From: Paraburkholderia sp.
Lineage (GTDB): Bacteria; Pseudomonadota; Gammaproteobacteria; Burkholderiales; Burkholderiaceae
Direction of reading: 5' to 3'
Assembly: GCA_004322045.1 (NCBI GenBank)
Contig: SCRN01000032.1
Location: 1 to 64,000 of the forward strand
Length of the DNA: 64,000 nucleotides
How positions within the stretch are numbered: position 1 is the stretch's first letter; the number at the start of each line of letters is the position of its first letter. This document shows, in pieces, positions 26,933-38,487 of the stretch. Under the pieces are notes generated by a model. It was not told the DNA's origin, searched no databases, and saw only the letters and a list, made by a program, of their open reading frames with translations. Made by a program: the position numbers and the translations under genes.

Positions 26933-28969
26933 ATGTCATTGGTCGCCGACAGCAGCTCGCACGTGCGCGACGTGCTAGATGTCGTCAATCACCATCCGCA
27001 TTCGATGAGCGAGTCCGTCGCGCTGTCGTGGACGCGCTGCGTCAACGAGTTCCGTCTCGACCCGGGGCGGTTCGTCATGCCTCCGGTGCTGACCGATTAC
27101 GAGTTGACTGCGCGCCGCGAGGCCGTGGGCGATTTGATCGCGTGCGCCAAGCTCGAAATGACGACGCTCTATCAACAGCTCGCCGATCCCGAACTGGCCG
27201 TGGTGCTCGTCGACGCCGATGGCCTGATCGTTCATCAAGTGTCGTCCGTCCCGTTCGCGCAAGCCATCGGCGCCGACGGGCTGCGCGTCGGCGCACTCTG
27301 GAGCGAACGCGAAGCGGGGACGAACGGCATGGGCACCTGCATCGCCGAGCGCGATTGCATCGCCGTGCGCCAGCACGAGCATTTCTTTCCGCGCTATACG
27401 TCGCTCACCTGCACCGCCGCGCCGATCTTCGACGAGCGCGGCGAGATTGCCGGCGCGTTGGACGTCACGAGCCGTTCGAAGCTGCTGCAGCAACATTCGC
27501 TCGTGCTCGTGGGCATGTCCCGGCAGATGATCGAGAACCGGCTCATGAGCGCCCGGTTTCGCGATGTCAACATCATCCAGTTCCACAGCCGCCCCGAATT
27601 CGTCGGTACGCTCCATGGCGGGACGCTCGCCGTCAACGACGACGGCGTCGTTCTCGCGGCCAACCGCAGCGCAGTGTTCCAGCTCGGCCATCGCTCGCTC
27701 GACGAGTTGCGCGGCAAACCCATCAACGAAGCGTTCAACGCCTCGATCGAGGACATGATCGCACGCAGCATTCGCGGCTCGTTCCATCCGATCACGGTCT
27801 ACAGCGCGAACGGCACGAACCGCTTCTTCCTGATCGCGCAGACGCCGCAAAAGACGAGTGCCGCGCGCACCGCACGAATCATTGCGCCGCAAGCGGCGGC
27901 TGCACCGGCCACGCGCCGTCCCGCACGCGAGACGGCCGCCCCCGCGGGCCGGCTCGACAAGATCTCCCATCTCGAGTTCGGCGATCCGCGCATGGCCTCG
28001 CAGATCCAACTCGCCGCGCGCGTCATCCAGCGCAAGATTCCGATCATCGTGCGCGGGCAAACCGGCACCGGCAAGGATGTGTTCGCACAAGCGCTACACA
28101 GCATCAGCCCGCTTGCGAATGGGCCGTTCGTGCCCGTCAACTGCGCGTCGTTGCCCGAAAGCCTGATCGAGAGCGAGCTGTTCGGCTATCGCGCGGGGGC
28201 ATTCACGGGCGCACAGCGCGAAGGGCGGCGCGGGAAAATCGTTCAGGCCAACGGCGGAACGCTGTTTCTCGACGAAATCGGCGACATGCCGCTCGCGTTG
28301 CAGGCGCGGCTGCTGCGCGTGATCGAATCGCACGAAGTCTCGCCCCTTGGTGCGGAAACAACCGTGAAGGTCGACTTTCAGTTGATCAGCGCGAGCCACC
28401 GCAATCTGCTCGAACTCGTGCAGACCGGACAGTTTCGCGAGGATCTCTACTACCGGCTCAAAGGCATCGAGATCAATCTCCCGCCGCTCGCCGAGCGCGC
28501 CGACAAACTGCCGCTCATTTTGCATCTGCTCGAACGCGAGACCGAGGATCCGCCCGAATTGACGGTCGAAGCGCGGCGCGCGCTGCTCGAATACGCGTGG
28601 CCGGGCAACATCCGCCAGTTGCGTCACATCCTGCAAATGGCGATTGCGCTGTCCGATGGGCAGCCGATCCAATGCGCGCATCTGCCGCCCGAGCTGATGC
28701 AAGGGCCGCGCGCGGCGGCGCCAGAGGCCAAGGCGCCCCCGCCCGCGCCGGGCCCCGAGGCACTCCCTCATCTGGCCGAGGATGCCGATATCACCGGGCT
28801 GAACGCGATACAGTTGAACGAGCGCGAGACGGTGCTGGCGATGCTCGACGAACATCGGTGGAACGTGAGCAATGTCGCCAAGGCACTCGGCATCAGCCGC
28901 AACACGCTATACCGCAAGATGCATAGGCTGCATATCCGCCTGTCGCATGATGGGACCTTCGACGCATGA
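26933..28969 (+). CDS. sigma-54-dependent transcriptional activator, AcoR-like
   Basis: A 678-residue enhancer-binding protein. The N-terminal part (about 1-230) resembles the AcoR/GAF sensory region with EREAGTNGMGTCIAE. A PAS-like segment follows at about 235-300. The AAA+ domain has Walker A GQTGTGKDVF near residue 374, the sigma-54 contact GAFTGA near 421, and Walker B GTLFLDEIGD. A Fis-type helix-turn-helix closes the protein (about 640-675, WNVSNVAKALGISRNTLYRK). Start at 26933 follows GGAGACAACCCC. Its placement beside xoxF/mtdB makes it the likely activator of methanol genes. The GAF ligand is unknown. Confidence 0.92.
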   Translation: MSLVADSSSHVRDVLDVVNHHPHSMSESVALSWTRCVNEFRLDPGRFVMPPVLTDYELTARREAVGDLIACAKLEMTTLYQQLADPELAVVLVDADGLIVHQVSSVPFAQAIGADGLRVGALWSEREAGTNGMGTCIAERDCIAVRQHEHFFPRYTSLTCTAAPIFDERGEIAGALDVTSRSKLLQQHSLVLVGMSRQMIENRLMSARFRDVNIIQFHSRPEFVGTLHGGTLAVNDDGVVLAANRSAVFQLGHRSLDELRGKPINEAFNASIEDMIARSIRGSFHPITVYSANGTNRFFLIAQTPQKTSAARTARIIAPQAAAAPATRRPARETAAPAGRLDKISHLEFGDPRMASQIQLAARVIQRKIPIIVRGQTGTGKDVFAQALHSISPLANGPFVPVNCASLPESLIESELFGYRAGAFTGAQREGRRGKIVQANGGTLFLDEIGDMPLALQARLLRVIESHEVSPLGAETTVKVDFQLISASHRNLLELVQTGQFREDLYYRLKGIEINLPPLAERADKLPLILHLLERETEDPPELTVEARRALLEYAWPGNIRQLRHILQMAIALSDGQPIQCAHLPPELMQGPRAAAPEAKAPPPAPGPEALPHLAEDADITGLNAIQLNERETVLAMLDEHRWNVSNVAKALGISRNTLYRKMHRLHIRLSHDGTFDA

Positions 28970-28970
28970 A

Positions 28971-28990
28971 TCCGGCGCCCGCGCGCCGGA
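28971..28990. terminator. stem-loop between convergent genes (activator and cbbT)
   Basis: Perfect 8-base stem TCCGGCGC / GCGCCGGA with a CCGC loop, starting 1 base after the activator stop and ending 14 bases before the transketolase stop on the other strand. No T-run follows, so termination may be factor-assisted. Confidence 0.5.
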
Positions 28991-29003
28991 TCGCGCCAAG
29001 CCA

Positions 29004-31082
29004 TCACGCTCGCGAGGCGGCGCGAACGGCCGCATCGACCACGGCCTCGTGCGTCAGGTTGAAGTAGGCGTAGACCGCTGAAGCAGGCGCCGACTCGCCG
29101 AACCGGTCGACGCCGACTACTTCTCCTTCCAAACCGACATACTGCCGCCACGGCGCCGTCACACCGGCTTCGACGGCGACACGAGGCACACCCGCCGGCA
29201 GTACCGCGACGCGATACATGGGCGGCTGAAGATCGAACACGGTCGTCGCCGGCATCGATACCACGCGCGCGGCGATTCCCTTCTCGGCCAACGGCGCAAC
29301 CGCCGCCAGCGCGAGCGCGACTTCGGAGCCCGTCGCGATCAGCACGACGCGACGCGCAGCTCGCTCGGCCCCGCCGCTGTGTGCGAGACCGTCGGCCGCG
29401 TGGATCGGTCCCCAGTCGCGCAATACGTAGCCCCCGCGAGCGATCGCGTCGACCTGCTCTTGGCTTCGCGCGCAAAACGGCAGCGATTGACGCGAGAGCA
29501 GCAGGCACGACGGCCCCTCGCGCTGCACCGCGCTGACCCAGGCCTGAGCCGCTTCGACCGTATCGCAAGGCCGCCACACATCCAGCCCGGGGATGAGACG
29601 CAAGCTCGCCGCATGTTCGATCGACTGATGCGTCGGCCCATCTTCGCCGAGTCCTATCGAGTCGTGCGTGAACACGAAGATCGCACGTGTCTTCATCAGC
29701 GCAGCCATCCGCAATGCATTGCGCGCGTAGTCGGAGAACGTCAGGAACGTCCCGCCGAACGGCAAATAGCCGCGATGCAACGCGACGCCGTTGATCGCCG
29801 CGCTCATGCCGAACTCGCGCACGCCGAAGTGCAGATAATTGCCGCCTGTCGGCCCATGCTCGCCGCCCTGCACGTCGACGCAAGCCGGCCAGTCCGTGAG
29901 GTTCGATCCCGTCAGGTCGGCCGAGCCGCCGAGCAGTTCGGGGAGCGCCGCCGCCAAAGCACAGATCGCGTTTTGCGAGGCCTTGCGCGTCGCCACCGAT
30001 TGCGCTGCCTCGTGCGCCGTCTGCACGAGCATGCGCGCGGCGTCCGGCCATGTTGACGGCAGCGCCCCCGACATACGCCGCTCGAACTCGCCGGCCTCGC
30101 GTGGATAGCGCTCGCGATAAGCGGCGAAGCGCTGCGTCCACTGCGCCTCGTCCCGTGCCCCCCGCACGCTCGCGTCCCAGAGCGCATAGACCGGTTGCGG
30201 CACGACGAATGGCGCGTGCGGCCAGTTGAGCGCGAGGCGCATCGCCGCGATTTCGGCCGCCCCCAAAGGCGCGCCATGCACGTCGTGCGTGCCCGCCTTC
30301 GTCGGCGCGCCGCGGCCGATCACCGTCTTGCAGCAGATCAGCGTCGGCCGGCTCGCCTCGCGGGCTGCTGCAATCGCGCGGTCGACGGCATTCACGTCGT
30401 GACCGTCCACCTCGCGAACGACGTTCCACCCGTAGGCCTCGAAGCGCGCGGGCGTGTCGTCGGCGAACCACCGTTGCACGTGACCGTCGATGGAGATGCC
30501 GTTGTCGTCGTACAGCACGATCAGCTTGGAGAGCCGCAGCGTGCCCGCAAGCGAGCACGCCTCGTGTGAGATGCCTTCCATCAGGCACCCGTCGCCGACG
30601 AACGCGTACGTGTAGTGATCGACGATCCGGTGGCCGGGACGATTGAACTCCCGAGCGAGCAGCGCCTCGGCTAGCGCCATGCCGACCGCGTTGGCGAGCC
30701 CCTGCCCCAGCGGCCCCGTCGTCGTTTCGACACCGGGCGTCACCCCCGCTTCGGGATGACCGGGTGTCAAGCTGTGCAGTTGCCGAAAGCGCTTGAGTTC
30801 GTCGAGCGGCAACGCATAGCCGCTCAGATGCAGCACGGCGTAGAGCAGCATCGAGCCATGGCCGTTCGAAAGCACGAAGCGGTCGCGATCGGCCCACTGC
30901 GGATTGCGCGGGTTGTGCCGCAAATGCCGGTCCCACAGCGCGACGGCAATTTCAGCCATCCCGAGCGGCATCCCCGGGTGGCCCGAGTTGGCCGCCTGCA
31001 CGGCATCGACCGCGAGCATGCGCAGTGCATTGGCCATGAGGGCGGTATCTGACGAAGGCAAACGTTCGGCTGCGGCATTCAT
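29004..31082 (-). CDS. cbbT: transketolase, Calvin-cycle operon copy
   Basis: Thiamine-diphosphate enzyme of 692 residues that interconverts sugar phosphates in RuBP regeneration. The TPP motif [13 protein letters not shown], the N-terminal [13 protein letters not shown] and the pyrimidine-domain [20 protein letters not shown] are intact. Size is slightly above the usual 660-670. It is the last gene of the cbbL-S-X-F-P-T operon, 42 bases after the kinase. Divergence from housekeeping transketolases cannot be measured here, so cbbT rests on context. Confidence 0.95.
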   Translation of the reverse strand: MNAAAERLPSSDTALMANALRMLAVDAVQAANSGHPGMPLGMAEIAVALWDRHLRHNPRNPQWADRDRFVLSNGHGSMLLYAVLHLSGYALPLDELKRFRQLHSLTPGHPEAGVTPGVETTTGPLGQGLANAVGMALAEALLAREFNRPGHRIVDHYTYAFVGDGCLMEGISHEACSLAGTLRLSKLIVLYDDNGISIDGHVQRWFADDTPARFEAYGWNVVREVDGHDVNAVDRAIAAAREASRPTLICCKTVIGRGAPTKAGTHDVHGAPLGAAEIAAMRLALNWPHAPFVVPQPVYALWDASVRGARDEAQWTQRFAAYRERYPREAGEFERRMSGALPSTWPDAARMLVQTAHEAAQSVATRKASQNAICALAAALPELLGGSADLTGSNLTDWPACVDVQGGEHGPTGGNYLHFGVREFGMSAAINGVALHRGYLPFGGTFLTFSDYARNALRMAALMKTRAIFVFTHDSIGLGEDGPTHQSIEHAASLRLIPGLDVWRPCDTVEAAQAWVSAVQREGPSCLLLSRQSLPFCARSQEQVDAIARGGYVLRDWGPIHAADGLAHSGGAERAARRVVLIATGSEVALALAAVAPLAEKGIAARVVSMPATTVFDLQPPMYRVAVLPAGVPRVAVEAGVTAPWRQYVGLEGEVVGVDRFGESAPASAVYAYFNLTHEAVVDAAVRAASRA

Positions 31083-31124
31083 CTGAGCGTGTCTCCTTGT
31101 GTCGAATCCGGGCGCATGGCACGC

Positions 31125-32012
31125 TCATGCGCGTGCGCGCCGATCCATCAATTGAAGAATCATCGGCGTAAAGATCAACTGCATCGCCAGTCCCATCTTG
31201 CCGCCGGGCACGACGATCACGTTCGGCCTCGACATGAACGAGTCGTGCAGCATCGTCAGCAGGTATTGAAAGTCGATGCCCCTTGGCCGCGCGAAGCGGA
31301 TCACGACAAAGCTCTCGTCGGGCTGCGGAATCTCGCGGGCGATGAACGGGTTCGACGTGTCGACGGTCGGCACGCGCTGGAAATTCACGTGCGTGCGGGA
31401 GAACTGAGGGCAGATGTGATTCACGTAGTCGGGCATCCGGCGCAAGATCGTATCGACCACCGCCTCGTGCGAATAGCCACGCAGCGTCTGGTCGCGATGC
31501 AGCTTCTGGATCCATTCGAGATTGATGATCGGCACTACGCCGACGAGCAGGTCCGCATGGCGCGCAACGTCGATCTGCACGTCCTCCACGTCCGCGACCA
31601 CGGCAGCCCCATGCAACCCCTCGTAGAAGAGCAAGTCCGTGTCGGCGGCGATCTCCTCCCAAGGCGTGAAGGTGCCCGCTTCCTGACCGAATTGCGCGGC
31701 TTCCCCTTCATCATGGACGTAGTGCCGGTAGCGCCCGCAGCCTTCTTGGCCGTAGCTCGCGAACAGCGCCTCCAGCTCCCGCAGCAAATTGGCCTCCGGC
31801 CCGAAGTGGCTGAAGTCGCGCTTGCCGTCGCGTTCATGCTCTTGCATCGCCGTGCGCATGCCCGCGCGATCGTAGCGGTGGAAGGCATCGCCTTCGACGA
31901 TCTGCGCGTTGATGCCCTCTCGGCGAAAGATATGCGTAAAGCTCTTCATGACGGTCGTCGTGCCGGCGCCGCTCGAGCCGGTCACGGCGATGATCGGATG
32001 CTTGACGGACAT
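31125..32012 (-). CDS. cbbP: phosphoribulokinase
   Basis: A 295-residue class I (octameric, bacterial) phosphoribulokinase making RuBP. The N-terminal P-loop is GSSGAGTTTVMKSF. The VEGDAFHRYDR segment carries the catalytic Asp, and FYEGLHGA and VPIINLEWIQKLHRD are present. The ATG at 32012 (MSVKHPIIAVTG) is the family start; the open frame extends upstream without support. It lies 65 bases after cbbF and 42 before cbbT. Confidence 0.97.
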   Translation of the reverse strand: MSVKHPIIAVTGSSGAGTTTVMKSFTHIFRREGINAQIVEGDAFHRYDRAGMRTAMQEHERDGKRDFSHFGPEANLLRELEALFASYGQEGCGRYRHYVHDEGEAAQFGQEAGTFTPWEEIAADTDLLFYEGLHGAAVVADVEDVQIDVARHADLLVGVVPIINLEWIQKLHRDQTLRGYSHEAVVDTILRRMPDYVNHICPQFSRTHVNFQRVPTVDTSNPFIAREIPQPDESFVVIRFARPRGIDFQYLLTMLHDSFMSRPNVIVVPGGKMGLAMQLIFTPMILQLMDRRARA

Positions 32013-32077
32013 GCGTTCAGTCTCCGGTGTAATCGTTGGAATCGGCGCCGCTCGGCGAGTGGCGCGCTCAGGCACTG

Positions 32078-33163
32078 TCAGGCGGGGGTCTCGGGCAAGA
32101 ACAATGAACGCGGTTGAAACAGCGGCGACGTGAACGGCTTGTCCTCGCCGCGATCGAATTCGCCGTGATAGCGGGCGATACGCTCCACTTCGATGCGCGA
32201 GCCGAGAATCACGGGCACGCGCTCGTGCAGCGCGCCCGGCACGACATCGAGAATGCGCTCGCGTCCCGTCGTGGCCGCGCCGCCCGCCTGCTCGATCAGG
32301 AAACTCATCGGATTGGCCTCGTAAAGCAGCCGTAGCCGGCCCGGCATCGATGGTTTCTTGAAGTCGCGCGGGTACATGAAGACACCGCCTCGCATCAAGA
32401 TGCGATGGACCTCCGCGACCATCGACGCAATCCAGCGCATGTTGAAATCGCGCCCCCTGCAGCCCGTGCGACCGTCCTTGCACTCCTGGACATCGCGCCT
32501 GACGGGCGCTTCCCAGAAGCGCTCGTTCGACGCATTGATGGCGAACTCGCTCGTCTCCACGGGGATGCGGATGTCCGAATGCGTAAGCACGAAATTGCCG
32601 ACGTCGCGCTCGAGCGTGAAGCCGTGCGTGCCGTTGCCGACGGAGAGGACCAGCATCGTCGACGGTCCGTAGACGGCATAGCCGGCCGCGACCTGCTCTC
32701 GGCCAGCGCGCAGGAAGCCGGACTCGTCGCTCGCGCCGTCCGTCGCACGCAAGACCGAAAAGATCGAGCCGACGATCCCGTTGATGTCGATGTTCGACGA
32801 GCCGTCGAGCGGATCGAACGCGAGCAGATACTCGCCGCGCGGATATTTGGATGGGATCGCATAGACAGTCTCCATTTCCTCGGAGACCATCGCAGCGAGC
32901 AAACCATCCCACTCGCAGTGCTGGACGAAGATCTCGTTGGTCGCCACATCGAGCTTCTGTTGCTCCTCGCCGTGCGAATTGACCGATTGCGCACCGCCGT
33001 AATTGCCGCCGAGCGCGCCGCGCGTGAGCGTCGAAGAAATCGTCTTGATCGCGGCGGCGACGTCGATCAACAAGGCCGACAGGCCGGTCGCCGCCACCGG
33101 AGACGGCTGGCGATCGAGCGTGTCGATCAGGAACTTCGAAAGGGTCGTACGTCCGTCTTGCAT
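32078..33163 (-). CDS. cbbF: fructose-1,6-bisphosphatase class 1
   Basis: Magnesium-dependent FBPase of 361 residues. The metal-binding [13 protein letters not shown] motif and the upstream [14 protein letters not shown] / MVSEEMET segments are intact. The C-terminal catalytic region includes [20 protein letters not shown] and [11 protein letters not shown]. The start at 33163 ([11 protein letters not shown]) follows GCAGGAGAGCG. It may also act on sedoheptulose-1,7-bisphosphate, as many Calvin-operon forms do (family knowledge). It follows cbbX by 19 bases. Confidence 0.96.
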   Translation of the reverse strand: MQDGRTTLSKFLIDTLDRQPSPVAATGLSALLIDVAAAIKTISSTLTRGALGGNYGGAQSVNSHGEEQQKLDVATNEIFVQHCEWDGLLAAMVSEEMETVYAIPSKYPRGEYLLAFDPLDGSSNIDINGIVGSIFSVLRATDGASDESGFLRAGREQVAAGYAVYGPSTMLVLSVGNGTHGFTLERDVGNFVLTHSDIRIPVETSEFAINASNERFWEAPVRRDVQECKDGRTGCRGRDFNMRWIASMVAEVHRILMRGGVFMYPRDFKKPSMPGRLRLLYEANPMSFLIEQAGGAATTGRERILDVVPGALHERVPVILGSRIEVERIARYHGEFDRGEDKPFTSPLFQPRSLFLPETPA

Positions 33164-33182
33164 GGCGCTCTCCTGCTGCAGT

Positions 33183-34208
33183 TCAAATCCGGTGTCCGAG
33201 CGGCGGTGCGCCGGCGTGCGCGGCGCGCTGCGCAGCGGCATGCGCCTGGCCGTCGTCCTGCTCGGCCTGCTCGTCCTGCGCAGCAAACACACGGCTTGCG
33301 CGAATATCGTCGGCGCCTAGCGCCATCAGCGTCTCGCTCGAAACTGGCGCGCCGCTCGCCAGCGATGCCGCGAACACGCGCCGCGCCTGCCTGAGCCGCG
33401 CGCGATCGAGCGCGTTGCGCACGGAGCGCGCATTGGCGAAGTTCGGTTGAGCCTTGCGCCGCGCGATGTATTCGGCAAACGCTTGGCGTGCCGCGTCGTC
33501 GAAGCGGTAGTGCATCGTCTCGAGCATGCGCTCCGCAATCGCGATCAATTCGGACGCCTCGTAATCGGGGAATTCGATGTGATGGGCGATGCGCGAGCGC
33601 AATCCCGGGTTGCTTTGAAAGAAGATGTCCATGCGCGCGGCATAGCCCGCGAGAATCACCACCAGGTCGTCGCGCTGGTTTTCCATCGTCTGCAGCAGGA
33701 TTTCGATGGCCTCCTGGCCGTAATCGCGCTCGTTCTCGGGGCGGTAAAGGTAGTAGGCCTCGTCGACGAAGAGCACGCCGCCCATGGCGCGCTTAAGCAC
33801 GTCGCGCGTTTTGGGCGCCGTGTGGCCGATGTACTGGCCCACGAGATCGTCGCGCGTGACGGTCACGAGATGATTGCGGCGGATGTAGCCGAGCCGGTGC
33901 AGCACCTCGGCCATGCGCAGCGCAACCGTCGTCTTGCCGGTGCCGGGGTTGCCCGAGAAGCACATGTGCAGCGTCGGCGCGCCGCTCGCGAGGTCCAATT
34001 GCCTGCGCGCCCGCTCGACGATGAGCAAGGCCGCGATCTCGCGAATGCGCGTCTTCACGGGCACGAGGCCCACGAGATCGCGATCGAGGTCGTCCAGCAC
34101 CTCGGCGATGCCCGAATCGCGGTACAGGCCCGCTAGATCGACGCTGCTCGCGCAAACGGCTGCCGCCATCGCATCCTCCCGTTGGGTGGGACTCTCCGTC
34201 GTGTTCAT
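33183..34208 (-). CDS. cbbX: CbbX, red-type RuBisCO activase
   Basis: A 341-residue hexameric AAA+ ATPase that removes inhibitory sugar phosphates from form IC/ID RuBisCO by pulling on the large-subunit C-terminus. Walker A is [14 protein letters not shown], Walker B is [13 protein letters not shown], and the pore-loop region is [13 protein letters not shown], all as in characterised CbbX. The product is slightly longer than the usual 300-315, with extra length at both ends. Its start overlaps the cbbS stop (ATGA), giving tight coupling. Confidence 0.95.
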   Translation of the reverse strand: MNTTESPTQREDAMAAAVCASSVDLAGLYRDSGIAEVLDDLDRDLVGLVPVKTRIREIAALLIVERARRQLDLASGAPTLHMCFSGNPGTGKTTVALRMAEVLHRLGYIRRNHLVTVTRDDLVGQYIGHTAPKTRDVLKRAMGGVLFVDEAYYLYRPENERDYGQEAIEILLQTMENQRDDLVVILAGYAARMDIFFQSNPGLRSRIAHHIEFPDYEASELIAIAERMLETMHYRFDDAARQAFAEYIARRKAQPNFANARSVRNALDRARLRQARRVFAASLASGAPVSSETLMALGADDIRASRVFAAQDEQAEQDDGQAHAAAQRAAHAGAPPLGHRI

Positions 34209-34636
34209 CGGTCTTTTTCCGCGTAGCGCTCGCCCTCAGGGGCATTCGTTGCGTAACTCGTCATCGAGTAGTGCTGCATGCGGCCGCGGCCTTCGGTTCT
34301 AGTCAAACGGAAACCCGGTTCCACGGCGGGGCGATTCACGATGAACGACAGGCGCATCGTTTCGAACCCGCGCACGGCGTCGAACGCGTTGACCTTGATG
34401 TAAAGATGCGGGTACGTGGTGCGGCAAGCCCGCACTTCCTGCATGACACCGGCCGCATCGCGCAGATCGAACATGGGCAGCCCCCACATCTCCCAGTAGG
34501 TGTTGCGCGGGTGCGGGTCGTCGGTGAATTCCACCGAGCAGGCCCAGCCTTGACTCAGTGCATAGTCGATCTGGGCGGCGATCTCCTCGTCGGTCAGATC
34601 GGGCAAGAACGAAAACGTCCCTTGTGTGATTCGCAT
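34205..34636 (-). CDS. cbbS: RuBisCO small subunit, form IC
   Basis: A 143-residue small subunit. The N-terminal [20 protein letters not shown] is typical of red-type RuBisCO. So is the C-terminal extension (after FIVNRP, about residues 105-143), which forms the beta-hairpin of form IC/ID small subunits. GAGGTC lies 7 bases ahead of the ATG. It lies 30 bases after cbbL. Confidence 0.97.
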   Translation of the reverse strand: MRITQGTFSFLPDLTDEEIAAQIDYALSQGWACSVEFTDDPHPRNTYWEMWGLPMFDLRDAAGVMQEVRACRTTYPHLYIKVNAFDAVRGFETMRLSFIVNRPAVEPGFRLTRTEGRGRMQHYSMTSYATNAPEGERYAEKDR

Positions 34637-34666
34637 GGCAATGACCTCGTGTGAGTTCGGTGCGCG

Positions 34667-36572
<1,906 letters not shown>

Positions 36573-36647
36573 ATGCAATGGACGACACCTAGCTTCACCG
36601 ACATGCGTTTCGGCTTCGAAATCACCATGTACATCGCAACGCGCTAA
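36573..36647 (+). CDS. pqqA: PQQ precursor peptide PqqA
   Basis: A 24-residue ribosomally made peptide whose Glu and Tyr are cross-linked to form pyrroloquinoline quinone. The sequence ends FGFEITMYIATR, with the conserved E-x3-Y pair at residues 16 and 20. The ATG at 36573 is preceded by GGAGGGACG. It is too short for routine gene callers. It stands alone here, about 1.8 kb from pqqB, with a stem-loop directly downstream. Confidence 0.93.
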   Translation: MQWTTPSFTDMRFGFEITMYIATR

Positions 36648-36653
36648 GCGGTA

Positions 36654-36677
36654 ACGGGCTGCCCGTCGGGCGCCCGT
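36654..36677. terminator. inverted repeat after pqqA
   Basis: ACGGGC (36654-36659) pairs with GCCCGT (36672-36677), with an inner GCCCG/CGGGC pair. It starts 6 bases after the pqqA stop and 55 bases before the end of a convergent gene. It could terminate or stabilise the short pqqA transcript. No T-run follows. Confidence 0.4.
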
Positions 36678-36731
36678 AGCGCAACGCCAACCGAGCCGAT
36701 ATGCGGACGAAGGGCCGCGCGCCCCTCGCCC

Positions 36732-37355
36732 TTAACCCCCCGCACCGCCCGGCCGGTCGCCGGCCCATGCGGCCGGCACATTCAAGAGGCGATCGCGCAT
36801 CAGCGCGACGTTGTCCTTGCTGAACAGCTCGACCACGTAATTGGCGTCGCTGACGTAGCCGATAAAGCGCGGGTCGACCACCCCACTGCGCGCATGCGAG
36901 TCGAGCGGCTCGGCCGGATCGATCGCACACGCCTTCACGAGCGTGAGCCGCTCGGCATTGAGCATCGTCGAAAGCCATGCGGCGAGGCTGTCCGACTTCG
37001 CATCCCAATTGCTCATCGCATCGGGCGTGTCGCACATGAGGGCCGTCGGCACCCATACGGCCACGCGCCCGTCGCGCAATGCTCGCCGGATTTTGGCCTC
37101 GCTCGACGCAAGCACGAGTTCCGGCACGAGGTCTTGCATCAGCACCGCATACTGGGCCATGGCGAGCAAACACATGTTGTGCGCAGCCAACTCGCCCAAG
37201 CGCCATTCGGCTTGATACTGCCGTACCTTGTCCACGAAATCGCCGCCGCCCGGAACGATCACGACGCGCCCCCCGCCCACTTCGGCAAGCTCGGTGAGCC
37301 AGTTGCGCAGCGCCGGCTCGTGACTGAGGCCGCCCCCGATCTTCACCACCCACAT
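36732..37355 (-). CDS. amino acid kinase family protein, possible MfnE homologue
   Basis: A 207-residue protein of the amino acid kinase (aspartate/uridylate kinase) superfamily. The N-terminal phosphate-binding motif is MWVVKIGGGLS, followed by VVIVPGGGDFVDKVR. It is much shorter than aspartokinase. A small amino acid kinase of this type is found in bacterial H4MPT/methylofuran gene sets, and in methanogens MfnE phosphorylates the methanofuran furan unit. With mtdB in the same locus, an MfnE-like role is plausible but unproven. The start at 37355 has CGAGGAC upstream. The gene opposes pqqA and interrupts the pqq cluster. Confidence 0.75.
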   Translation of the reverse strand: MWVVKIGGGLSHEPALRNWLTELAEVGGGRVVIVPGGGDFVDKVRQYQAEWRLGELAAHNMCLLAMAQYAVLMQDLVPELVLASSEAKIRRALRDGRVAVWVPTALMCDTPDAMSNWDAKSDSLAAWLSTMLNAERLTLVKACAIDPAEPLDSHARSGVVDPRFIGYVSDANYVVELFSKDNVALMRDRLLNVPAAWAGDRPGGAGG

Positions 37356-37856
37356 ACCGTTGTCCTCGCATGGTTCGATCCGTCCTCGCGGCTTGGTATC
37401 TTTCCGCTCTGCCGCATGCCCGCACAGGCCAGGGCTCCGCCGTTCGACGCCAAGACAGCCTCGTCGGAGCGCACGGCACGCGCGGCGCAGGCCGAGCCCC
37501 GGGGCCGCCTGCCGACGTCGTGGCGCTGAACCACACAAGTTCCATGCCATTGAGCGCGCCCCGCGCGGGCGTAAGCGAAAGGCAAGCTGGGCGTGCCTCA
37601 TCGGAGCAGCGCCCGGTGACACTGTGCGCCAGAACGATAGACAATCTGTTCGGTGAGACGCACCGCAACCGCGGCGAGCGCTCGCGCCCTGGCGAGACGT
37701 ATAGAGGCGCCGCGGTCGGCATAGAGCTTGCTCTAGGATCTGTTCACGCCAACTCCGGCTTGTGCAGGCCGCCAGCAAGGCCGAATGCAAGCAATGCGAC
37801 GAAGGCCATGCCCGCCGCCGTCGCGAGACAGATGAAGGCGGCGATCGGAGACAGTC
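37356..37856. other. 501-base intergenic region between kinase and cytochrome b561
   Basis: Divergent interval. No convincing full gene; a long plus-strand open frame through it is the shadow extending into the cytochrome gene. One short hydrophobic minus-strand reading frame (37744-37809, MAFVALLAFGLAGGLHKPELA) is described as a finding. Confidence 0.4.
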
Positions 37857-38474
37857 ATGACGACGACCCACTCGCGCGATGCGCGAGCGCAAGCGGTGCG
37901 GCGCGAATCACCGGAGGCGGTCACGCGCTTCGCGGCTTCGCTGATCGTTTTGCACTGGCTGATCGCACTCGCGATCATCGCGCTGCTCGCGCTCGGGCTC
38001 TATATGGTCGGCTTGCCGAAAGGTTTGCCCATCAAGGCGACGCTGATCAATCTGCACAAGTCGCTCGGGCTAACGGTTTTCCTGCTTGTGCTTATCCGCA
38101 TTGCCGTACGCATGGCCGCGAACCGGCCGCCGCTACCGCCGATGCGACCGTGGCAACGCGCCGCCGCGCGCACGACGCAGGCTTTTTTATACGTCGGGAT
38201 GGTTGCATTGCCGGTGACCGGGTACCTGGGATCCTCGTTCAACAAATACGGCGTGCGCTTCTGGGGCCTGGCGCTGCCGGCATGGGGACGGGATGATCCT
38301 TCCGTGCGCGGCCTTTTTTTCGGTGCCCATCACGTGCTCGCTTATGCGATGATCGGGCTCGTCGTCCTTCATATCGGGGGGGCGCTCAAGCACGAATTCA
38401 TTGATCGCGACGCGCTGCTCGCAACCATGCTGCCGCAGCGAGCGAACTCCAAGGCCCGGAGGCGACGCGCATGA
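37857..38474 (+). CDS. cytochrome b561
   Basis: A 205-residue four-helix di-haem membrane protein. Candidate haem-ligand histidines are in [35 protein letters not shown] and [13 protein letters not shown], the cytochrome b561/YceJ arrangement. It would move electrons between periplasmic donors and quinone. It lies 13 bases before pqqB in the same direction, so it is probably transcribed with pqqBCDE. In PQQ loci such a protein could serve a quinoprotein electron chain (inference). Confidence 0.88.
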   Translation: MTTTHSRDARAQAVRRESPEAVTRFAASLIVLHWLIALAIIALLALGLYMVGLPKGLPIKATLINLHKSLGLTVFLLVLIRIAVRMAANRPPLPPMRPWQRAAARTTQAFLYVGMVALPVTGYLGSSFNKYGVRFWGLALPAWGRDDPSVRGLFFGAHHVLAYAMIGLVVLHIGGALKHEFIDRDALLATMLPQRANSKARRRRA

Positions 38475-38487
38475 GGAACTGCCCCCC

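Noticed and set aside
37370-38296. 308-codon plus-strand frame covering the gap and most of cytochrome b561
   Set aside because: It is an out-of-frame shadow; the cytochrome frame has clear helices and haem ligands.
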